Shown here: piece by piece, positions 1 to 5,539 of the stretch | How positions within the stretch are numbered: the first letter of the stretch is position 1 | Layout of the letters: each line of letters begins with the position of its first letter | From: an uncultured Eubacteriales bacterium | GTDB lineage: Bacteria > Bacillota > Clostridia > Oscillospirales > Acutalibacteraceae | NCBI GenBank assembly: GCA_934465125.1 | Contig: CAKSKO010000036.1 | Location: 1-8,818, forward strand | Length of the DNA stretch: 8,818 nt | Direction of reading: 5' to 3' | Program-made: the position numbers and the translations under genes | The notes under the pieces: model-generated | What the model saw: only the letters and a program-made list of their open reading frames with translations | Database searches by the model: none | What the model was told of the DNA's origin: nothing

Positions 1-591
1 CATCCAGGCAGCAACGGGACTATCGATTCCTCCAGAAATCAGTATGGCGGCCTTACCACCCGTCCCAACAGGAATTCCTCCGGCGCCGTGCAGCGCGTCT
101 CCTCTGATATATGCTCCCGCCTCACGGATTTCAACCGTTACCGTCACATCGGGATTGTGTACATCGACTCTCAGATGCTCAAACTGTTCTAAAAGATACC
201 CGCCGAGTTCCCTACAAATCTCTGGGGATTTTAGTGCAAACCTTTTATCCGCGCGTTTTGCTTCTACTTTGAAGGTTTTCGCTTCGCTTAATTCTTCTTC
301 TAAATAGATCGCAGCTGTCTTTTTAATCTCCTGCATGTCTTTTCGTACCTGACATGCTCTCGAAAGTGATGCGATTCCAAAGACACACATCAGGCGCTCC
401 AGTGCCTGATCCAAATCAGCGTCTTCCTCTTCCGGAGTCACATAAATCGCCGATTGTGCGGTTTTCACCCCAAACTTTCCAATAGGATATAGTGCTTTCT
501 TGATATTTTTTATTAAGACATCCTCAAAGGTTCTCCTATTGAGCCCCTTTAAGACAATTTCCCCTATTTTTAACAGCAATAGCTCTTTCAT
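1..591 (-). CDS. thiI: ThiI, tRNA 4-thiouridine synthase / thiamine thiazole sulfur carrier enzyme (C-terminal part outside window)
   Basis: The reading frame stays open from an ATG at 591 to base 1, giving the first 197 residues; the C-terminal half lies beyond the left edge. The protein starts MKELLLLKIGEIVLKG, the usual ThiI N terminus. An N-terminal ferredoxin-like region and a THUMP RNA-binding domain (about residues 60-165) follow. The visible part ends in the PP-loop SGGIDSP (186-192), which binds ATP to adenylate U8 of tRNA. ThiI then transfers persulfide sulfur to make 4-thiouridine and in many bacteria also feeds thiazole synthesis. A GAAGGA Shine-Dalgarno lies about 8 nt before the ATG. 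The gene starts 14 bp after a cysteine desulfurase, its natural sulfur donor, so the two are almost certainly co-transcribed. Whether a C-terminal rhodanese domain is present cannot be seen. Family assignment is very secure. Confidence 0.96.
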   Translation of the reverse strand, partial: MKELLLLKIGEIVLKGLNRRTFEDVLIKNIKKALYPIGKFGVKTAQSAIYVTPEEEDADLDQALERLMCVFGIASLSRACQVRKDMQEIKKTAAIYLEEELSEAKTFKVEAKRADKRFALKSPEICRELGGYLLEQFEHLRVDVHNPDVTVTVEIREAGAYIRGDALHGAGGIPVGTGGKAAILISGGIDSPVAAWM

Positions 592-605
592 TGTAACAGT
601 CCTTC

Positions 606-1739
606 CTATTTCTTAGCAATACTTCTGATCCCCTCTAAAACTGCACCGATAAACGGCGGAATTTCTTCGATCCGGTTGTATCTCGAAAAGCTAACCCGAA
701 CAGCTGAATCGATCAGGCTGCGATCTAACCCGATCCCTTCTAACACATGGCTCTTCTTTCCTTTTGCGCAAGCTGACCCGCTTGAAACAGATATCCCACG
801 TTCTGCTAAATAATGCAACATCGTCTCGGATCGAATTCCTTTGGCAGAAAAATTTAAAATATATGGAAACCCATCTTCTCTTGAATGCACCGTAATCCCT
901 GGAAGCTCCGTCAATCTTTTTCTGCACTGATCGTATAGCATTTTTATTTCGTTATATTCTTTTTTCCAATCAGGAAGCACCCGAACCGCTTCGGAGAATC
1001 CCGCGATCAACGGGAGAGCTTCTGTTCCTGGGCGCAATTTTTTCTCTTGTTCTCCACCATAAAAGAGAGGTAAAATTTTAACGCCACTTTTCACATATAA
1101 TGCTCCGACACCTTTCGGTCCGTGGATTTTATGCGCTGTGATCGACATCAAATCCGCCCCGAGCTTTTTGGGATTGACTTCAAGCTTTCCAAACGCTTGT
1201 ACCGCGTCGACATGAAAAAGTGCAGAGGATTTTTTTCGCTTTATCGCCTTTTTTATTGACTCAACTGGTAAAACCGACCCGATTTCATTGTTGACAAGCA
1301 TCATACTTACAAGAATTGTTTTTTCGTTAATCGCTTCCTCGATCGAAGAAGCTGGAATCAAACCGTTTTTGTCCGGTGTAAGATACACCACCTCAAACCC
1401 CTCTTGTTCGAGCTGTTTGGCCGATTCCAAAACAGAAGAATGCTCGATCAAAGTTGTTACAATTCGGTTTCCCAGCCTGCTTCTTTTTCTAGCTGCACCA
1501 AAAAGAGCTAGGTTATTTGCTTCTGTCCCGCCCGATGTAAAATAAATCTCCCGGGGCTGACAATGTAGTTTGTCTGCAATGATCTCTCTGGATTTTCTCA
1601 GCTCTTTTTCAGCTTCCATTCCTTTTTTATGAAGTGAAGAAGGGTTTGCATAATTTTTTGTCAAAACTTCCATTATTTTTAGTGCTGCTTGAGGGCAAAC
1701 TACCGTCGTGGCACTGTTGTCAAAATAAATTTCTTTCAA
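606..1739 (-). CDS. PLP-dependent cysteine desulfurase (NifS/IscS class, ThiI-partner type)
   Basis: Converts L-cysteine to alanine and leaves a persulfide on the enzyme for transfer to acceptors. From the TTG start the protein has 377 residues, about the family size. Visible motifs: DNSATT near the N terminus, SGGTEANN (69-76), the PLP-stacking His in EHSS (H100), HVDAVQ (D178, Q181), the PLP Schiff-base lysine in TAHKIHGPKG (K204), RPGT (236-239), and the catalytic cysteine in SSGSACAKG (C324). The active-site loop is the group I (NifS/IscS) type, not SufS. The frame can also open at GTG 1745, but the Shine-Dalgarno is only 2 nt from that codon and 8 nt from TTG 1739, so TTG is preferred. 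Position directly before thiI suggests a dedicated ThiI partner, like NifZ of Bacillus subtilis, rather than the general Fe-S desulfurase; this role is inferred from context. No iscU or iscR is nearby. Confidence 0.95.
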   Translation of the reverse strand: MKEIYFDNSATTVVCPQAALKIMEVLTKNYANPSSLHKKGMEAEKELRKSREIIADKLHCQPREIYFTSGGTEANNLALFGAARKRSRLGNRIVTTLIEHSSVLESAKQLEQEGFEVVYLTPDKNGLIPASSIEEAINEKTILVSMMLVNNEIGSVLPVESIKKAIKRKKSSALFHVDAVQAFGKLEVNPKKLGADLMSITAHKIHGPKGVGALYVKSGVKILPLFYGGEQEKKLRPGTEALPLIAGFSEAVRVLPDWKKEYNEIKMLYDQCRKRLTELPGITVHSREDGFPYILNFSAKGIRSETMLHYLAERGISVSSGSACAKGKKSHVLEGIGLDRSLIDSAVRVSFSRYNRIEEIPPFIGAVLEGIRSIAKK

Positions 1740-1747
1740 AAACACAT

Positions 1748-1755
1748 CCCCTTCC
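1748..1755 (-). promoter_or_regulatory. Shine-Dalgarno that decides the desulfurase start
   Basis: Reading the minus strand, GGAAGGGG is followed by ATGTGTTT and then TTG. An 8-nt spacer to TTG 1739 is ideal, whereas GTG 1745 would be only 2 nt away. The ATG at 1747 is out of frame. TTG also gives the N terminus MKEIYFDNSATT, typical of the family. Confidence 0.6.
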
Positions 1756-1768
1756 GTTGTTGTTTTTT

Positions 1769-1797
1769 ATTATACAATATTAATTGAAACCTGCAAA
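1769..1797 (-). promoter_or_regulatory. Sigma-A promoter of the desulfurase-thiI operon
   Basis: On the minus strand, a perfect -10 TATAAT (1769-1774) is separated by 17 nt from a -35 TTTGCA (1792-1797; 4 of 6 consensus). It lies 30 bp upstream of the chosen start. It shares a 159-bp gap with ypeB, which is transcribed the other way. Confidence 0.65.
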
Positions 1798-1906
1798 GTG
1801 GAGGAAGCGTCTTTTTCTTGATTTTCCTGAAACAATTTTATTTTCTGCATAATATCGAAACGCAGTGGAAAAATAGGATCATCTTACCAAATCAGGAGGA
1901 AATCCT

Positions 1907-3265
1907 ATGATCCAAAAGACAGCGGCACGTGCTACAGTCCGTATCATCAGTTTTTCACTAGCAATTGTATTGGTTTTAAGCTGCTTCGCTATTGGAGGAT
2001 ACCGCTTAGCAGAAACATACCGCGCCAATCTCGAATATACGTATCTGCGTGCATTAAGCGATTTATCAAATTATATTTCTAATATTGAAACCACTTTAAC
2101 AAAAGGCGTTTATGCAAACACTGCACCTTTGCAGTATGGAATCTCTGCAAAACTCTTAAGTGAATCAAATGGCGCAAAAGGTGCTCTAGCCGGACTTCCG
2201 CTGGGTTCAGTCAACATGGAAAACGTCAACAAATTTATCGCGCAGGTCGGTGATTTTGCTTCCTATCTTTCCAGTAATCTCGCAAAGGGAAAAACGATGA
2301 CAGAGAATGAAATGAAAAACCTTCAGACCATGTGCCAATACGCTAAAAAAATAAACACTGATTTAAAAGACATCTCCGCCCGCTTTGACGACGGAACCAT
2401 TCATATCGGGGATACGCCAGACGCTGTAAAAAATGTATCTTTCCAAACACAAAACGAATCCGAGCCATATATCAACACCGGATTCCATGAAATGAACGAA
2501 GGCTTTACCGATTATCCAACTATGCTCTATGACGGACCTTTTTCCGACCATATCACGAGGATGAAACCGCAGTTTCTAGAAAATAAAGCCTCGGTTACAC
2601 TCGATGACGCCAGACAAAAGGCCGCCAATTTTCTGGGTGTCGATCCTAGTTCTCTAACCTATACCGGCGACAGCGGCGGGAATTTGCCTTTATACCATTT
2701 TACAAAGGACACCGCAGCGATTAGCATTACAAAAAACGGAGGACAAATCGACGATCTTCTCAATTCCCGTGGTATTGGTACCGAAACGATTGACTCTGCT
2801 CGGGCATTTTCTATCGCATCCACTTTTCTTGCTTTCCACGGAATGAACACCATGAAAGAAAGTTATTATGTCACCGCAAACGGGATTTGTACGATCAACT
2901 ATGCGTATCAAGAAAACGGTGTTGTTTATTATCCTGATCTCGTCAAAGTTGGTGTCGCACTCGACACAGGAGAAGTTGTTTCCTACCAGGCAACGGGTTT
3001 TCTGATGAATCACCATGCTCGCCCCGCTGCTACCAACCTTATCACTACAGAAAAAGCAAGGGAATCTGTCAGTTCCTTTCTCACTATCGAAAAAGAAGCC
3101 CTTTGCTGTATCCCAACAGCCGGGCTTCACGAGGTGCTATGTTATGAATTTACCTGTATCGGTCAAAATAATGATCATGTGCTCGTTTATGTCAATGCCG
3201 AAACAGGTCTCGAGGAACAAATCCTGATTCTTTTGCAGTCAGACGGTGGAATGCTTGTAATGTAA
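1907..3265 (+). CDS. ypeB: Spore germination protein YpeB
   Basis: A protein of 452 residues, about the length of Bacillus YpeB (~450). It has a basic N terminus, one membrane segment (about residues 12-31, uncleaved signal anchor), a helical region (about 35-160), then PepSY-type units beginning near VTLDDARQKAANFLG (230-244), IDSARAFSIASTFLAF (295-310) and ITTEKARESVSSFL (379-392). The YDGPFSDHI stretch (208-216) is a YpeB signature. YpeB is known to be required for assembly and stability of the cortex-lytic enzyme SleB in the dormant spore, and its PepSY domains inhibit SleB until germination. An AGGAGG Shine-Dalgarno sits 7 nt before the ATG. It is not followed by sleB: the next gene is on the opposite strand and the upstream gene is divergent. 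Sporulation-specific (sigma-G) expression is expected from known relatives, but I found no convincing promoter of that class upstream. Confidence 0.93.
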   Translation: MIQKTAARATVRIISFSLAIVLVLSCFAIGGYRLAETYRANLEYTYLRALSDLSNYISNIETTLTKGVYANTAPLQYGISAKLLSESNGAKGALAGLPLGSVNMENVNKFIAQVGDFASYLSSNLAKGKTMTENEMKNLQTMCQYAKKINTDLKDISARFDDGTIHIGDTPDAVKNVSFQTQNESEPYINTGFHEMNEGFTDYPTMLYDGPFSDHITRMKPQFLENKASVTLDDARQKAANFLGVDPSSLTYTGDSGGNLPLYHFTKDTAAISITKNGGQIDDLLNSRGIGTETIDSARAFSIASTFLAFHGMNTMKESYYVTANGICTINYAYQENGVVYYPDLVKVGVALDTGEVVSYQATGFLMNHHARPAATNLITTEKARESVSSFLTIEKEALCCIPTAGLHEVLCYEFTCIGQNNDHVLVYVNAETGLEEQILILLQSDGGMLVM

Positions 3266-3333
3266 CCTTTTTCTCATCGTCTCCAATTGACAGAGCGAAC
3301 CGTTCAGAAATAAAGAACGAACAGCCCCCGCTC

Positions 3334-3786
3334 TTAACTGTTTTGATTGTTCTGATCATGCTGATTCTCTGTTTCTGCTGGAATCTCGCTAGGAAATTCT
3401 CCAACTGTATTTTTCTGAAACAATCTAATCGAAAACCACATAAGCAGCGCATACAAAAATATCCCCATAAAATGTTGCCAGGAAAAAAAGTGATTCGGCG
3501 CAAAAAGTAGAAGTTTAATAAACGAAAAAAAGTTTGCAAACAGGTATCCTGCAAACAGGATGATCAGCCCGACATAGTTTCTTCCGGCAAACGCCAAAAT
3601 AGCCAAAACAAAAAACAGATAGTAAAATAAGGCGCCGACAAACCCGCCTAGGCTGATAAACTGATTGATACAAACAAGCACCGTAAACGTATAGATCACG
3701 TATTCTATAATCCCCATTAACATTTGAAAAAACTCATTTGTCTCTAACAATTCACGGATTGCGTCCCCTACCTTCTCAATGCGCAC
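3334..3786 (-). CDS. Four-helix integral membrane protein, function unknown
   Basis: A 150-residue protein I do not recognise. It has a short amphipathic N terminus (1-20), four hydrophobic segments (about 22-42, 46-67, 71-94 and 104-124), and a polar, Gln/Asn/Glu-rich tail (126-150) that is probably cytosolic or disordered. No catalytic or metal-binding motif is visible. The start is GTG; an AAGGGGG Shine-Dalgarno lies 7 nt upstream, and a near-consensus promoter sits 24 bp before the start, which together make this a real gene rather than a shadow. It converges on ypeB (68-bp gap) and diverges from the rubredoxin-fprA operon, with a palindrome in the shared control region. A link to either neighbour is only a possibility. 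Confidence 0.82.
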   Translation of the reverse strand: MRIEKVGDAIRELLETNEFFQMLMGIIEYVIYTFTVLVCINQFISLGGFVGALFYYLFFVLAILAFAGRNYVGLIILFAGYLFANFFSFIKLLLFAPNHFFSWQHFMGIFLYALLMWFSIRLFQKNTVGEFPSEIPAETENQHDQNNQNS

Positions 3787-3809
3787 ACCTATTCCCCCTT
3801 TTTCTTTAT

Positions 3810-3838
3810 ATTATAGCAAAACAGCTTCAATCTGTTAA
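3810..3838 (-). promoter_or_regulatory. Sigma-A promoter of the membrane-protein gene
   Basis: On the minus strand, -35 TTAACA (3833-3838; 5 of 6) and a perfect -10 TATAAT (3810-3815) are separated by 17 nt, 24 bp upstream of the GTG start. It is one of the two strongest promoter matches in the window. Confidence 0.75.
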
Positions 3839-3856
3839 CATTTTATTGGATTTTTC

Positions 3857-3874
3857 AACTTTTCATGAAAAGTT
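3857..3874. promoter_or_regulatory. Perfect 18-bp palindrome in divergent control region (candidate operator)
   Basis: AACTTTTCATGAAAAGTT reads the same on both strands. It begins 18 bp upstream of the -35 of the minus-strand promoter and ends 43 bp upstream of the -35 of the rubredoxin promoter. It has no loop and no gene around it, so a dimeric DNA-binding protein site is the likeliest reading. I cannot match it to a known regulator. Confidence 0.45.
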
Positions 3875-3917
3875 ACTTCCTCAGTTTAAATTTATCTTTT
3901 ATCATTCTTATTCAATC

Positions 3918-3946
3918 TTGACATTACCGATTGTTTGCTTTATTAT
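3918..3946 (+). promoter_or_regulatory. Sigma-A promoter of the rubredoxin-fprA operon
   Basis: A perfect -35 TTGACA (3918-3923) is followed after 17 nt by -10 TATTAT (3941-3946; 5 of 6). The expected transcription start near 3953 leaves a 5' leader of about 70 nt before the rubredoxin ATG, longer than ribosome binding alone needs. Confidence 0.75.
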
Positions 3947-3989
3947 AACCTTGTATCAATTTTAAATTTCAACACAATATATAGTGGTG

Positions 3990-4007
3990 CTTGACACTTC
4001 TATCAAG
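3990..4007 (+). promoter_or_regulatory. Inverted repeat in the rubredoxin leader
   Basis: CTTGA (3990-3994) and TCAAG (4003-4007) are inverted copies separated by 8 nt, ending just before the Shine-Dalgarno (AAGGAGAG, 4010-4017). It could be an operator downstream of the promoter or a weak leader stem-loop. With five-base arms chance is a real alternative. Confidence 0.25.
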
Positions 4008-4023
4008 AAAAGGAGAGATTTTT

Positions 4024-4182
4024 ATGGATAATTATGTATGCGATGCTTGTGGGTGGGTTTATATGCCAGATCGCGGAGACTCTGAAGGAGCCATCCCTCC
4101 AGGGACACCGTTTGAGGATCTTCCAGACGATTGGGTTTGCCCATTGTGCGGCGTTGGAAAAGAAATGTTTACAAAAGAATAA
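4024..4182 (+). CDS. Rubredoxin
   Basis: A complete 52-residue rubredoxin, the classic clostridial size. The single iron is bound by two Cys pairs, C6-x-x-C9-G and C39-P-x-C42-G. Conserved aromatic residues (Y4, W11, Y13, F30, W37) and the family stretch [16 protein letters not shown] are present. The ATG at 4024 has AAGGAGAG about 6-7 nt upstream; a further upstream in-frame TTG at 3991 would add 11 unrelated residues and lacks a ribosome site. It is a small cytosolic one-electron carrier. It lies 18 bp before the flavodiiron gene, and in anaerobes reduced rubredoxin is the known electron donor to FprA, so the two form an NADH-to-rubredoxin-to-FprA detoxification route. The NADH:rubredoxin reductase is not in this window. 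Confidence 0.97.
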   Translation: MDNYVCDACGWVYMPDRGDSEGAIPPGTPFEDLPDDWVCPLCGVGKEMFTKE

Positions 4183-4188
4183 TAAAGG

Positions 4189-4200
4189 AATGAATTCATT
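4189..4200 (+). promoter_or_regulatory. Palindrome between Shine-Dalgarno and TTG start of fprA
   Basis: AATGAATTCATT is a perfect 12-bp palindrome filling the space between the AAAGGA Shine-Dalgarno (4184-4189) and the TTG at 4201. The linear spacer is 11 nt, longer than optimal. In RNA a 4-bp stem with a 4-nt loop could form here and shorten it. The ATG at 4190-4192 inside the palindrome meets TGA after four codons. Confidence 0.3.
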
Positions 4201-5391
4201 TTGAGTATTACAAAAATATCCGATCACGTGTATTCTGTCGGAGTAATTAATCCATCGCTTCGCGTCTTCGATATCGTGATGGAAGCAAAGTATGGTACCT
4301 CTTATAACGCTTATTTGGTCACCGGTGAAAAAAATGTGCTGATCGATACGGTACACACCGATTTCTTTGATGAGTACCTCTATAATATCAGTTGCCTTGT
4401 CGATATTGAATCGATCGACGCGATTATTGTCAATCACACGGAACTCGACCATTCCGGCAGTTTAAAAAAATTACTGGAATTGAATCCATCGATCACAGTT
4501 GTTTGTACTGCTGTGGCACAAAAGTATCTCAAAGCGATTTTAAACAAAGATTTTCTTTGTAAAACAGTTCGGCATCAGGATGTTTTAACGTTGGGCGGGA
4601 CAGAGTTTAAGTTCATCGTAGCTCCTCTTCTTCACTGGCCAGATTCGATGATGGCATATTTAAAGGAAGATAAAACGCTGTTCTCCTGCGACTTTTTGGG
4701 ATGCCATTTCTGTGAGCCCACGATGCTTGATGAAAACATCCGATATCGCGACGCCTATTTGCAGGAGTTCCACTATTACTATCAAGGCATTTTTTCTCCG
4801 TTTAAGCCGTATGTTCTGGCAGGACTTGATAAAATCAAAGATTTGGAACTCCAGTTTGTCTGCCCAAGCCATGGACCGGTACTTACCAAAGAAATCAAGG
4901 AACGCATGGATGAGTATCGTAATTGGAGTACAGTTCCCAGCAAAACTTCGAAGACGATGCTGATTTTATATGCGTCGGCGTATGGCTGCACCAAGCAATT
5001 AGCTGAAGCGGCATTTGATGCTGTCAAAGAAAAAACAGATATTACTCCGGAGATCTGCGATATGGTGACGACACCTGTCTGTACAATTGCAGAGAAAATT
5101 GCCTCCGCCGATGCCCTCTTAGTCGGCTCCTGCACTATTAACCGAGACGCGCCAAAGGTGGTTTGGGACGTCCTCTCTTCGGTCGATGCGATCGGTACAA
5201 GAGGAAAAGTTGCCGGTGCGTTCGGCTCTTATGGATGGAGTGCTGAAGCCGTTGAGATGATTAAGACGAGACTGTCTCAATTAAAATACAATTTCTTTGG
5301 AGATGGAATCAAAGCAAACTTCATGCCAAGTGACGAGGACCTTCAAAGCATAAAGGAATACGCAATAGGAATTGCATCTGAGATAAAATAG
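4201..5391 (+). CDS. fprA: A-type flavoprotein / flavodiiron protein (O2 and/or NO reductase)
   Basis: A 396-residue, two-domain cytosolic enzyme of normal FprA length. The N-terminal metallo-beta-lactamase-fold domain (1-~247) carries the diiron ligands: H79, E81 and D83 in NHTELDHSG, H145 in LHWPDSM, D164 in SCDFLG, and H224 in PSHGP. The C-terminal flavodoxin domain (~250-396) binds FMN through LYASAYGCTKQLAEA (256-270), GSCTINRDAPK (309-319) and GSYGW (342-346). The family reduces O2 to water and/or NO to N2O using electrons from rubredoxin, whose gene lies 18 bp upstream. TTG 4201 is chosen because the following SITKISDHVYSVGVINPSLRVFD matches the family N terminus; no in-frame ATG is nearby. 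It lacks the fused rubredoxin of E. coli NorV. Whether O2 or NO is the preferred substrate cannot be read from sequence. Two strong terminators follow. Confidence 0.95.
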   Translation: MSITKISDHVYSVGVINPSLRVFDIVMEAKYGTSYNAYLVTGEKNVLIDTVHTDFFDEYLYNISCLVDIESIDAIIVNHTELDHSGSLKKLLELNPSITVVCTAVAQKYLKAILNKDFLCKTVRHQDVLTLGGTEFKFIVAPLLHWPDSMMAYLKEDKTLFSCDFLGCHFCEPTMLDENIRYRDAYLQEFHYYYQGIFSPFKPYVLAGLDKIKDLELQFVCPSHGPVLTKEIKERMDEYRNWSTVPSKTSKTMLILYASAYGCTKQLAEAAFDAVKEKTDITPEICDMVTTPVCTIAEKIASADALLVGSCTINRDAPKVVWDVLSSVDAIGTRGKVAGAFGSYGWSAEAVEMIKTRLSQLKYNFFGDGIKANFMPSDEDLQSIKEYAIGIASEIK

Positions 5392-5397
5392 CATCTT

Positions 5398-5428
5398 AAA
5401 AGCAGGGATTGAACTGATCCTTGCTTTT
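5398..5428 (+). terminator. First hairpin after fprA
   Basis: AAAAGCAGGGAT (5398-5409) pairs with ATCCTTGCTTTT (5417-5428), 12 pairs including one G-U, with a 7-nt loop, starting 7 nt after the fprA stop. The T-run is part of the stem, so it is a modest terminator on its own. Confidence 0.6.
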
Positions 5429-5440
5429 GATCATCTGAAC

Positions 5441-5482
5441 AAAATAAAAAGAGGAAGGGGTATTCCTTCCTCTTTTTATTTT
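5441..5482. terminator. Strong bidirectional rho-independent terminator
   Basis: An 18-nt arm (5441-5458) pairs perfectly with 5465-5482 around a 6-nt loop (GGTATT). The GC core GAGGAAGG/CCTTCCTC is flanked by an A-rich left arm and a T-rich right arm, so both strands end in a U-rich tail. It serves fprA from the left and the secreted hydrolase gene, whose stop is 57 bp away, from the right. Confidence 0.9.
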
Positions 5483-5520
5483 ATAAAATTTAGATCTCCC
5501 TCTTTTTGCAAACGGGGTCC

Positions 5521-5534
5521 CACAAAATTTTGTG
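5521..5534. other. 14-bp perfect palindrome downstream of the hydrolase gene
   Basis: CACAAAATTTTGTG is self-complementary and lies 5 bp beyond the stop of the minus-strand gene. AT-rich composition makes chance plausible. It could form a short stem before the main terminator; no function is assigned. Confidence 0.2.
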
Positions 5535-5539
5535 TCATG

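Noticed and set aside
1828..1854. Possible sigma-G promoter for ypeB (CATAATA at 1848-1854, TGAAAC at 1828-1833)
   Set aside because: The -10-like element is good but the -35-like element is only 14 nt away, too close for sigma-G, and nothing suitable is found at 17-18 nt. Kept as a suggestion only.
2690..3130. Minus-strand open frame of 146 codons inside ypeB
   Set aside because: It is wholly antisense to a well-recognised gene, Cys/Ser/Asn-rich without any known domain, and lacks a ribosome site. Shadow frame.
3266..3333. Terminator between convergent ypeB and the membrane-protein gene
   Set aside because: Only a 5-bp stem (CGTTC/GAACG, 9-nt loop) and an outer AGAGCG/CGCTCT pairing with a large asymmetric bulge are visible, with no proper T-run. 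Not convincing.
3738..3965. Plus-strand open frame of 75 codons over the divergent promoter region
   Set aside because: It overlaps the 5' end of the membrane-protein gene and both promoters, and its translation is low-complexity hydrophobic from AT-rich DNA.
3991..4023. TTG start for rubredoxin 11 codons upstream
   Set aside because: It has no Shine-Dalgarno and would place the real ribosome site inside the coding region; the ATG at 4024 fits the family exactly.
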